Assembly (NCBI GenBank): GCA_003864495.1
Contig: ML133427.1
Coordinates: forward strand, 2,251,247 to 2,315,246
Origin: Nemopilema nomurai
Taxonomy: Eukaryota > Cnidaria > Scyphozoa > Rhizostomeae > Rhizostomatidae
DNA length: 64,000 nucleotides
Reading direction: 5' to 3'
The translations under genes and the position numbers were made by a program. The notes beneath the pieces were generated by a model, which worked only from the letters and a program-made list of their open reading frames with translations, was not told the origin of the DNA and searched no databases. Shown here in pieces: positions 48,623 to 61,100 of the stretch (position 1 is the first letter of the stretch; every line of letters begins with the position of its first letter).

Positions 48623-48943
48623 CTAAAGTTTGGCAAAGACTTGAAGGAAAAAAAATAATAGGCTCGGAGAGGAAAACAATCTTCGGGCAAGAAGATTATA
48701 TTTTGAGACAAGGAAAGAATGTTCCAAGGCAGAGAAAGAATTGTCCGAGGCAAGAAGAGAATGTTTCGAGGCCAAGAGAGAAAGAGGTAAGGACATGTGC
48801 ACGTCATATTCATACCCATTATGTTTCATCATTCCGGTGATGTAAACGAGACAGCTAGACAGGGTGGACGTCAACGCAACAATTCCGAGGCAAACTACAA
48901 TCTGGTTGATCCGGTAAATAAACTCGCAGCTTGCAGGAAGCAT
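48623..48943 (-). CDS. Doubtful small membrane-protein frame
   Basis: An ATG-started frame of 106 codons. Residues about 10-40 (INQIVVCLGIVALTSTLSSC) look like a real transmembrane helix, and a donor-like GTATGA follows TGMMKHNG. Beyond that the frame runs through a roughly 21-bp DNA repeat and becomes repetitive. Either the first ~45 residues are one exon of an unrecognised gene, or it is chance. No family recognised. Confidence 0.2.
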   Translation of the reverse strand: MLPASCEFIYRINQIVVCLGIVALTSTLSSCLVYITGMMKHNGYEYDVHMSLPLSLLASKHSLLASDNSFSALEHSFLVSKYNLLARRLFSSPSLLFFFLQVFAKL

Positions 48944-49161
48944 GCAAGGCAGAATTTGTTAACTATAATTCCCCATTAATTTTCTTCGAGACCTACTGCG
49001 AATTCTGTTTCCAAATAAATTATTATAATCATCTGCACGTTGCTTTGTTCATGTAAGTGTATGGTTAGTGACAGAACGTCGTCGAAACATAAAGCCAATT
49101 GACCACATAATAGCTCTGCTGGGTGTATTAGTGAACTATTGCTCTAGAGCTGGCCACCATC

Positions 49162-52100
49162 TCAGTAGACCTCTTGGGCATCGTTTGTTATAGAAGATTC
49201 CTGTGAAAGAAAAAGGTGTTACTTCAATGAAACAATTTCACATTACAAGCATCATAATTAGTAGGTGCAACAAGGACCTTAACAAAGACAGTGTGTTACT
49301 GATTACGAGACTTGAACAAATTGTTTTTGATCACGCGGTTTGATCCTCGAATGGCAAGGCTACCAGCAGAAGTAAACAGAAAGTAAAAAAATCGAAAAGT
49401 TAATTTACCTGAGTAGAAATCTCTGGAAAGAGCTCCAGTATCAACTCATCAAATAGAGTATAAACCAGCTGAAAAAACAGGCTTAGAATTAACATCAGCC
49501 AAAACGAGAGAAAGAGAGAATACTCTGCACTTTTTGAAAAAATCATCTGGTGATAAGATCAACGTTGACATTTATACTTAATAAACCACAAAAACGTGCA
49601 AGCTACTAAAACAGAAAAGAGCTTTCAATTTGCATGACAATCGATAGTTTTTCGCAGAAATTGCCGACTTTTCGCGAACTGAATGTTGGAAGCAACAGAA
49701 ATCCCCATGTTGGGTGCAGATGTATTTCACTTGGGCAAAAGTTGGCAGAAAAGCAAGTAAGGTGTGACGTTGGGTGGTTATAGCTTAGTCAAGCAAAGGA
49801 GATATTATTCATCCTTTTACTATCCATATGGCTTTTTATCCTCAACCAGCTTGATATCAACAGCAATCTTGCAAAATTAAACTACCTGAATGGCTAAAAT
49901 TCTAAAACAGAGGATGAACACGAGGAGATGTTTTGCAGATAAGCGCCAGAAAAGGAGGCTGCCATCAAATATCTACTCAAACTAAAACGAGGCTGGTCAT
50001 ACTAAACTTTAATCAATCCTGTATTCCCATGTGGATTAGAGTTTTCAAGCACATAGATTAGATGTACAATAAGAACATAAAAAATAAAAGAGAACATGCA
50101 CCCAGACGCACCTGCTTATTCAACTTTGGATGCTGGAAAATTTCGAAGAGTAGTCTGATGCCATAGTCGTGGGTATCAGAGCCAATAATGGTCTTTAAAA
50201 TATCTAAGAGAAGAAAATCACACACAGTCATTGTACTTTGCTGCCGGAAATGCCAAAAGTAAAATAATATATTGCGGAAAAATTGAAAATAGGTGCTTTT
50301 GAAGTATTATACGGAGTTATGCTGACTCGCCAAGGGAGTATTTTTACCTGGTAAAAATTTCATCATTTTATCAAAAGTTTCATCTCTTCTAGCAACTTTG
50401 TCGCTGTCTGTCCTTGGTGGGTCGTTGTCAAAGAATACGACATCTAAAAGGTAAATAAACATCGAAATAGTATGTTCGTTTTTAAGGAGATACTACGGAC
50501 AAAACGATGCATCAGGTAGTATCACTCCGTTGGCTTTGCACCCAAACGTAAAACAATTATCTTTGAACATGCTATGGTAAAACAATCCAACTACTGCATA
50601 TGCATAAGATTGTTGTATATAAAATCAATAAACAAATAAAAGCAGATTTTCAGCCCCCTTTGGACAATGTACACTGCTACTAGAATAGCATCAAAGTAAG
50701 ATTAACATTAATTAAGACTATTGACTCTATCCCCAGTTGCATGGGCCTAAATTAACCTGAAGCAATTAATCGAAAGGGGAAATAACTAGCCAAGCCAAGT
50801 CGAAATAGCCTAGCCAAGTCGAAGAGAGAAATTTGCAAAGAATTTGAGAAGAGCTTACCTCGAAGTAAATGAGTCAAGTCGACAAGCTGATCTTCTTGCG
50901 TAGCCAGCGAAAATTTATAGGAGACGAATCTAGAACATGACATGGTCAAGTTAAGATCAGATTAAAAATCTTGGAATCAGAAAATAGTGTATCTTAGTAT
51001 CTGAAATCAATATACAGAAATCAATATACACTATTGCATCTAAAAGAGTTGTCTGACTCTAAATTATATGTAGCCTTTGGTGCAATGGTAATTTTAAGAG
51101 AAAAACGTGTTTTTGCAGGACAACCTGCATTTCACTACAATCTAGAATAGCTTCCCTGGAATCTGAATTTTCATTTCACATGACATCTGTTTGTTTCCTG
51201 TCACAAACTAACTTCAGGAAGGCGGTGAAAGCTATCACATAAATGAATGTTAAAACTAATCTATATCTCAAGGAACCCTGACAACCAATGCTTAGCCATA
51301 CAAGGCTTGTGCTTTTAGAGAGATCAGAGACAAATCGTCGCACACCAAGACAGCACTAACAAGATACCTAATGCATATCTCCAGTGGCAATATACCTAAT
51401 GCATATCTAGAGTTCAATGGAAGAATTGTAAACTCACCGTTCGATAAAAGAGTCTAAGGTATTTTTGGCCAGAAACCTGACAAATATTAAAGCATGATGC
51501 AAAAACGGAGAAACTTTCAGCAACACCCGTGCTGAAAAGTAAACATATAATCAGCGTCAAATAAAAGCAAAAGGAGTAATCGACTCTATGAATTCGTGGG
51601 ATTAATCTAGGTGACAGGAAGCAATATGAAAAGAAATGAGACTATTTATTTCATCAGTGGAAAAAGAGTTTTAGGCTGAAAAGGTTAAAAGAAACATAAC
51701 AGTGATCCATTCACTAAAACAAAACTGAAACGGAAGGATAAAAATTTGACAATTTATAGAATGAAAGAAGAGAAAACGTCACATGTCTGGCGTCATTTCT
51801 AATTTGAAAAAAATCAGCTTGCGCGAAGATTTTGATGGAAACAAAGCAATCTAAACGAAACCGCTTGATAGACTAGCTTTATAATGAACAAATGAACAAT
51901 GAACAAAGCTTTTGAATCAAAAATCTTATCATCCAAGCCATTATTTTACCATACAATTTTAAGTTCTAAAAGATTAAATTTGTTCACAAAAAGATTTTGA
52001 AATTTATGATCAAAACGAAAAAATACAATAACAGTTAAATAGACTCCGTCTTCCCGCTAAGCAGCAGTGCATTGTATTTGCGAACAAACAAAGATTTTTA

Positions 52101-55100
52101 CCTGAATAAATTATATAATCTGTAACCGACATTTCAGGTGAAAAATTCTTCGCCGTATTCTCTAAGGAAAAAATGATGTCAAATGTGATAAAATTCATCC
52201 AGTAATGATAATAAAGAGTAACGAAATATAACAAAACATTGACTTGGAAAACATTTTTAGTGAAGAGCTATATGTCAAGACATGGGCTCTTGTTTTCTTG
52301 AGACTATCCTCTTTGTTATTTAGTTCAGAAATATTCAAGTACAGTCCAGAGTACGATAGCCAAAAACCAGACACCGTACATCGCATTTGTGAATGTTTGT
52401 ACTATACATGCATACATACATCCATCCATACATAAACAAAATACAACATAGTATAATATTATATGATTTAATGTAATATTGCCCCATTATTAATTAATAC
52501 ATTGAACAATTGTTTAGTGTTTACCTGAGATAGAAGAAGTTCTTGGTCGTTTCGACCTAAGAAAACACAAGAAAAAGGATTTCGTCAAGAGGGTCTTCAT
52601 TATTTCTGTAAAAACTAAAATTTGAAGTTTACTTATCGTTCCAATGTTCAGAAGAATTTAATTTATTCTTTCATATGAGACAAAATAGAGACACTTCCAA
52701 GAAATTCCAAATGCGAAATTTCAACAACAATGGGGAAATTGCCGGTTGAGTTGCAAGACCCTGCATGGGCATAAAAGCATTCATAATTTCACAAGCCCCG
52801 TCGGACCCCTTTAAACAGATGGAAAAAAATTTCTAGGGAAATACAGCTTTAATAAGTAGGCCGGAACTTGAAGAGGATGCACATCTTACAAGGAATGATA
52901 AAAACTTACCAAGGTCGGGGAGGCAAAAAAAGCTAAAAAGAAAAAGTTGGGATTCAGTTAGCAGGTTAAATATCCAAATATTCAAACATTCTATAAATCT
53001 TATTGATATTCATATGTGTGACCCTAGTCAACACGTGATAAACATGTGCTACAATACCAAAAAGCAATGAAGCAGCTTTTACTATTTGATCAGACTGTCA
53101 CGTGATATTTGCTCAGGTTGCCACGTTGTATTTATCCAGGCAAACACGTGCTTTTCATTAAATCTAACACCGCTCATTTTCTTTGTAGTCACAGAAACCC
53201 ATTAAAATGGAAGAGTTTCTGCAAACAGGAGCAGCCAATTAAATATCAGGTTTCCTATTTTACTGTCTTATTCATCGTATTTGCGTAGAGAATCTTACGA
53301 CACCAAGTAATGAAAAAAGTGGTGTACTTCGGCATAGGGTGACTGTCATAAATATAGCTATTTACGTGAACATTTTCGGGGCCGAAAGCTTCGTTCAATA
53401 ACGTACCTTGCTATTTTTTCTCTGTTTAATAGGGCGCTGTGGTTTCTCAGTCTGTGGTCTGAAAATAATATGAAATTATCACTAGGACATCTCGAAGACT
53501 TCAAGTAATGAAAGAAACTGGGAAGGGGAGGACAGTCTCACATTGGACCTGACATTAAGAAACTTATTCTTTTGGGTTAAGTTCAATTTGATTGATGGTA
53601 ATCGTCCTTATAGTATTCTTCAGACGAAGTAAAGGTTTCAATAATTTGAATTAAGAAAAATTATACGTTGTCTCTTCCTTAAAATAAACTGCATTATCAA
53701 ACAAATTAAATATCAGCGAAAATGAGCTTAGATTCTCCTTGCTGACATTATCAACTTTTACCCTTACACCAAGATCAAGGCCAGTTTATATTTCGTGATC
53801 AATAACTTAGGGCTCAACTTACTTCGGCAAGAGTTTTTTTTTCGGTGGTTCAGCTGAAACCAAAAATGCTTGCAGGAACTGATCAAGGTTTTGACCTCGC
53901 TGAAAACAAATAATACCAGTTTGTGAAAATCTCAAAATGGATATTCATATGAATTTCCCTTTAAGCGTATAAAAAGAAAACTTTGCTTGATTCAAAAGCC
54001 ATATACGTGCAAGAAACTGAGAGAATAAACATATGTCTTTGAAAGGAACAATTAAAAGATTGCCAGAATGCATTTCAGGGTTTTATTTCATCGAAGTTCC
54101 ATGAAGGCTAACATATTGATGTCCACGAAAATGGCTATATCATATCAGTTAACTGTTTCCACTTACTGTTTCTTTCTACTACGCGAGGAAAACACAAATG
54201 CATATTAACTGTCTTGAACTTTCAGGGTGACGAACAGAATGTGTGTTGGAGACAAATTTCATAAGAAAGATGGGAAGCATCCTTCATTTCTACACACCAT
54301 GACATATTAACAAAAAAAATGATGAAGTTTATTAAATCACGTAAGCTACCTCTATGACAAGTTTGCTTTTGATTGACTGAATTTTGCGTCCTGTTAATAC
54401 AAAAAGGAAAGATGGAACATTATTGCAAACATATTGACATTTGATAAAGTGTGGATATTTTTATTAGTTTAGAAACAGCCACAGTCCTCTTAAAACTCAA
54501 GGCATCCCTAAAATTAGGTCCTTAATCATTTTATCATAATTATTCGCCTTTTAGTTCAAATCCAAAATGCCATATTTGAGTAATACAGTATCACTACGAA
54601 TCTAATATAGAATTAGTTTTGGAAGAGTTATAAATCTATAAAAGAATAAATAGCAAATGGACATCAACCAGTGTAGGTGCTGACATTTATCGATGAAGAT
54701 TGTCTTTGAGGGTCATGTTCCATAAATAACGTTAAAATAAGTCCTAAGAAAACACTTTGCCAATTTATATACGATTCATGGGAAATTTTGTGCATACAAA
54801 ATTAAAACCAGCATCGCTAGTCTAAACGATAGACTTTTGGATGAATTTTCGAGAACAGTTTTTACAACTATTTTTAACAACTGCCTTTGCGCGACTCTAG
54901 GTTCGAAGGTAAAAGTAGAAAATAAAAGCATTGCATGCCACAGATATTTGCGATTCGCCAGCATTGAATATTGACTTACCGGCCTCCCGTCCCATACTTT
55001 CCGGCTCAAACATTCCAGTTAGCTCCGATCCGGGAGAAAGAAATATATGTAGTAAACCGCTTCCACGAAGAACCGGGTTTCTCACTAGACTCTAAAGATC

Positions 55101-58100
55101 AAATAAAAGGATTACATACTTTTGAAGCTTTAAAAGCAATCCATCTTTAAATTTGCATAAAAGTGTTTCACATCTAACAAAATTTAGCCTAAATGAAAAA
55201 CTGAAAACGAAGACTAAGGAAAGAAATTGGAATAGATTTTTAGCCCAGGTCAGTTCCTTATTTGACACTTTCTATTTTGACATTTTGACACCGACATTTG
55301 ACACTATAAGGTTTTTCTCTTCATTCTTTCATAGGTAGTATATATTAATCGTCTCATTTGAATATTAGTCTAAAAGAAATTCGGATGCGTCATTGTCATT
55401 AAGGTAACAATACGAAAAATAATGTAAATGGATAGTGTCATTATACAGTTATTATCATTTCCAGAGCCAATGAGAGAAAGAGGTTCGCTTTGATGATGTC
55501 TTAAGTGTGAGTAGCACAACATCGCATTCACATGCCAAAGGGAACAGATTTTCCAACAGAGGCTACACCATGTTTGCCAGTACCTGTAAATATTCTTGAA
55601 ATGGAAGTCGACAAGAGGCTAAGAAATCAAGATCTTTCTTTAGGATCGTCCGCTTTCCAGGGAGCTCTGCCCGATTGAGAGCACCTTAAAAAAGAGTTAC
55701 AGGCGAAAATTAAAAGGACGTATTATCAAAATTCCGAGGAATTGTCCGCACCAGAATCTGGTTCGGAGGAAAACACGGCATAGAAAGAAGCTCCGTGTAG
55801 GATGAGCTGAATAGTTATCCCAGTAGCAGAACAAGGTCACGGAACCAGAAGTAATCCTATCTAGGAATACTCAGATACCCCTCTGGTCTACATTTGTGAA
55901 GGAAGGCAAAACAGGAGCACGGATTACGCCGTTTATGAGAAGGCAGTAGCCAGTGCTTCCTAGACCTTTTAAGCACGTGATACTGCACCTCGTTAAATTG
56001 AAAGGACTTCGAAATGACGTATTCGGGTGATAAAACAAACATTAAAGCGAAATGACTGTTTTTCTCGTGGCCACCGATAGCTCAGTTGGTAGAGCGGAGG
56101 ACTGTAGAAGTGTGCACCCCCTCAGATATCCTTAGGTCGCTGGTTCGAATCCGGCTCGGTGGACTCTTATTTTTGTCTCTTCCGTCAGCCCCCGGGGAGA
56201 CCTGAAAACGAGATTTGGCTGCGCAGCAACAGCACGCAAAGCTGACTGCGAAGCAAGTGGATTATATTTAAGTAAAAGGGCCAAAAACTCGATACTCGGT
56301 TATTACATCTGGAAAAGAGTTTCTTTGGTATCTACAGGAAGAGAGGTGAAAATGTTTTCAATGCCCTTTGGCTTGTCTCAACGATGCCTCTGCACTTGTC
56401 GCATCATTTACGAACAAGGGTCAGGCAGCATTTAATATAGCTATATTTTGAACTCTCGTTCGATACCATTCATGACCGACCATTGAAGAGAAAGTTAGAT
56501 AGGTTACATTTAGGCTTTTTGAAAACAGAGAATTGAATAACAGGATAATATCAAAGGAGCAATCACCGTGGAAACGCCGCAATTTGCTATCCAGAACGAA
56601 AAATTCGTTGTATTTCCTGAAAAAAACAGGGAGTTTAAGGCACGTGCACGTAAGGAGAAGGCACAGTGAATTTGAAAAATGAAAGGCTGAAATTTAGGTG
56701 AAATTTGTAGAAATGCCTGCGATTTTAAAGATTTCATTTTATATATAACCATTTTGATCTTTTATCAACATTAAATTGACGTTACCTTAAAACTTGCCAC
56801 TTGGTCTCTGAAAATAAAATGGAGCAATGAAAACAAAACAAATAATCTAGTTGCACTTCAAAATATGCTCGACTTCCGTTAAAGGATTAAACGAGAAACG
56901 GCTTATAAGGATTATAAGGCACAGCAGACTTGTAAAACATGTTTAGAAAAATATGTTAAGAAAAACTGAGTATGAATATACTGTGACATGCTTTATAGGG
57001 TATGAATATGCTTTATTCCTCGACTGGACATTATTCTTCAAGAGATATAAAAAGTATGGCAGCAAGACGACACTTGTAGCAAGAAATTCAACAGCAGTTG
57101 ATAAAAGGGAAAGAATTCAATAGGACAATTAAGAACTGTAAATGTCCGTCAAGTGAAAGACACACGCGTGTTTGCTTAAGAAGAGGGGGCAGTGGTTTAA
57201 CTGACAGTAAGAACATAGAAAGGGGCAAACTGGAATGTGAAGACAAAGAAAAATATGGGAAACCTGCACGAATTCCATTTTCCGTTCCAATGCATTCAAT
57301 ATTTATCACAAACACATAAACCTATAACAAAAAATAAGCACTAGAAATGTGAAAGGAGAAAAACAATTCTAGGCCGCGAAAAATGATAACAAAAATGTTT
57401 AGGATATCACATCATAGCATGTAAAATATTGTATACATCTCAATTATCACGGGGTTACAGATCATTTAATCTATTTTATTCAAAAACTACATTTTAAAAT
57501 TCAGCATCCTTTCATACTTCTACGCAATCATGAAAATAACCACATAATCTCAAATTTAATGCATTTAGAAATCTTAAGTTCGTCAACAAAACCGTACCTT
57601 TTTATTTCTTTCGAATATTGATTCGATTCTTGGAATAGCAATATGCCAATAACTTAAATCTCTTTTTTCTGACACATCAACATCTCCGTCTGCCATCAAA
57701 TCGGCAGGAAAATCCTCCACTTCATCCTCTTCTTCATCAATTAGCTGAAACATCATTAATCATCACAAAAAGGAGGTAATTAATGGTATTGCGCTACCTG
57801 GTAAGAGGGGGGGGGGGTGGTGTTACGAACAAAGCAAATGCCATCATGGCAAAGCTAATAGAACCATGGGAGGCAGATGAGTTGGAACTTTTGGTGGAAA
57901 GGAATAGCGCTATGGCAGGGGGTTGCGGTAGAAGGGGCTAAGGAGACAGAAGCAAACTCCCTTTGAGAAATGCAGCGGAGATAGGGGAAGCATCTTAGAA
58001 TCCATAGAGGTATCGATACGCCATAGATTACTTCATATTTGAAACTGCTCGGCTTGGGCATGCACGAAACAGCACTTGATGCTCTCCAAAGTTGTCAGAT

Positions 58101-61100
58101 CTGAAGTCAACTTCGAAAATGAATAATCAAATGAAAATGTATTAATACCTCTGGATTTGACTCTGACGGTTCCATTTCATCGAGGAAAATAGCCAGGGAC
58201 TTGTCTTCTACAAGCAGAAGCACATGACAATGATTTGCATTCCTTCATAGCACACCAAACGATACATCAAACAAGTCGAAACAGATATGATGTCATCGTG
58301 GTTGAAGCATTTCATAACGTTTCCCAAATTGCAAAACGTTAATGCAGCCTGATTACGTCATCAGCTTCTCTTAGGCCATCGAAGAAGTCAAATGAATGGA
58401 GGGGAAAATGATGGTTGTAATGGGCTACCTTTCGCTGCTCGTTTCTTCATTTTTATTCGATTTGCCAACCTCGACAATTCCGCCAGGGGCATGAACTTCT
58501 TCTTAGGAATTCTGGGGGTGACGTAATATAAACAATATTTATTTTCATTTTAACGAGATACAAGCAATGTATCAAACTGATGTATTGCAAAACATCAGCA
58601 CCATCTTGGAATTCCGCTATCCATTTCACCTTGGGTTTATCAAACGTGTGCTTGAATTCTGAATATTGATACATGTGACTTTTGCCAAAACCTTGAAACA
58701 TTTAGGCGACTTGATTCAGAACAGAAAATATAGTTATTAAAATGATTCAAAAGCAGGAATTTCATCACAAAATCTCTTCACCAACTTCAGCAAAAATAGG
58801 CATCCTGATTGTGATGCTGATCATGAAAAGTTATGCTGGAAAAAGACAATTCCTCACTGAATCAAAGCACTTTGAGAAAATTGTGAAAAAAGGCAAGTTA
58901 CTTTATTGTTTCTTTCTTTGGCTGTCCAACATCTCTTGGGCCACAAAGGATACGGTAAAACTTGGAGAGAAACAAGACATTATCGTCACTGCTTGTTTTG
59001 TTGTAGTGTTAGCTGTATATTCAAAATTATTATTGCTACAACAAATTATTGCTACAATTAGGTCGCTAGAGAACTTGCATGTTTGGCATCCGAGCACAAA
59101 CAATCTACGACTTGGTCATTTACAGCCAACCAGCCAACTCTAGTGTTTCGATCCGCAACTGGCTATTTATTCGGTCCGCGTTTGGTCATTTCCTGTTGCT
59201 TACATACACTGATAAGTGTCGGACGAAAAAGTAATTTATGTATCCAGAAATTATTTGAAGTTTTGTACCACGAAACTTTTGCAAACATATATCTTAAAAA
59301 GTACACAGAATTACCAATGACTAATCTTGGTAAAAATTAAAAAAAAATTAAAAAGAAAAGTGCGCATCTCACTTCGTCGCTTTCATGAAAAAGTTGGGCG
59401 AATCTATACTCAATCAGGTTGAATGCGTGCTCATACGCCCTGCGAAGGAGTCGAGGCAGATTAAGAAGGATTAAGAAAGATTAAGAAGGATTAAGAGCAC
59501 AATATTTTGTGGCAGAATGCTACCGAAAGAATATTAAGCTCCGACACGTTTTGTAAAATTGTTCATTTTATTCAATGGCTCTCGTTGCATAATGTTTCGA
59601 TTCACAAAACTCTTAGAGATGTTGGATATCCTGAGCCGTTGATTGAAATTAGGAGACAGGGAAAACTTCTGAGAAAAAAATATTTAGCCTCCTGCCATTC
59701 AATCTAAATTATAGCCAAATCGTAAACAATTTTTTCTGAATTAAGTGCCTAACAGAAAAGAAAACAAATATGTCTAAAATATTTCACTTATAAAGACAAA
59801 TTTTGCATTTCTTACTTGAATAGAGGCTCAGCGGTTCGCAGCCTCGATGTGACAGTCCACTGAGAGGCAAGACCTGAAAATTAAAAAGCACTAAGTCTCT
59901 GGAAATAACAGCTGGGATATTAAAATAGAAGAAAAAACTTAGGTGTTGCTTGTATGAAGGCTATACAAGGGTGTAAGCTCGATAAACGATTGAGGATGTA
60001 AAGAAAGCTTTACTTTTGTAAGAACTCATTATATCATGTTCTGCCTATTAATGAACTCTTACTACAAAAAGTCAACGAATGAGTAAAAATAATTGAATTC
60101 CAACCAGTCTTTGTGCAATCTATTCTATTGTGCCTTTCATATCTGGCAAGGACGATTAAATAATTAAAACGGTGATATTTGATAACTAACCATCTTCGAA
60201 GTCTTTGACAACCTGCTGTGGGAAATCTATGCAGTCGACGGCATCTTTTCGGAAATAGGAAGAATGAATTTCTTGCGCCTGTTAACGGAAAGCAACGAAC
60301 CGCACGATCAGGACAAGCCAATAAAATCATAAGTAATTGGGTTTGAGCATGGAATATTTGAAAATATCATTGATTCGGCCTATGAGGCAGAAATGTACTG
60401 GCGCTGTGAATACTAAAATTAAATTGTTTGAGGGACCTTTCTTTGAGTATTTCATGTTTCTCCCAACTAAGCCCTCTAGCTGCTATAAAAGGTTACCATC
60501 TTGGGTGTTAGTTTTAAGGAAAGCAGCAAAGTATGAACTCAACGAAGAAAAACATCGAGAAGCACTCCACCTCTTTGAGAATCCTTTTCTGCTCGTCATC
60601 CGAAAGCTCTGGCGCCAAACTTCGCTTGTTAAAATCCTCTGAAAGCAATAGCACTCAATTAGCAATCAATGAGGTTCAGCAATATAATAAAGAAACAAAA
60701 ACAAGATTTAAATGCTCATATTTAGGTGCTTTTGAGTACTGGTTTGCCGTGAGATGAAAATATAACAAGTGGTACCATTCAAGAGTCAGCCTGTTAAAAG
60801 TGTACATTCGTTTGTGGAGTAACCCTTCATTAGAAGGTAGGGTTCAGTGGAATTAATAGAGCTACTTGATAATAATGAGAGGTTATGGTTAAAGGCAATG
60901 GTTGAAGGAAATGGTAAAGGAAGTGAATGGGTAACGAATGGCATTGGTAATTAATGTTAACGGAAATGAGGCTATGAAGTTTTGACATACCGATATCGAG
61001 GCAGAACTGTAGTACATTCAGCGCGCCCTCCTTCCGCATGAAATGCATGAATGGCAGCAGCAGCTTCGGGTCGTGGATCAAGTCGTAAACAGACAGACTA

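Larger units (their letters stand above)
46823..49161. other. Spacer between ZIP11 and SNX14
   Basis: Contains the ZIP11 promoter region, a degenerate AT-rich repeat tract at about 47500-47720 (recurring ATTTT-GAAATC-like units), a roughly 21-bp fourfold repeat at about 48704-48786 and one doubtful membrane-protein frame at 48623-48943. No other exon seen. Confidence 0.5.

Noticed and set aside
58429..58511. Use of the CCCCCAG acceptor for the SNX14 exon at 58429
   Set aside because: It leaves the frame inconsistent with the preceding exon at 59373-59439. The CCTAAG acceptor ten bases further in keeps phase and gives the expected protein match.
58742..59143. 133-codon plus-strand frame with ATG and two hydrophobic stretches
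   Set aside because: Lies inside an SNX14 intron, overlaps a dispersed repeat at its end, and shows no recognisable family.
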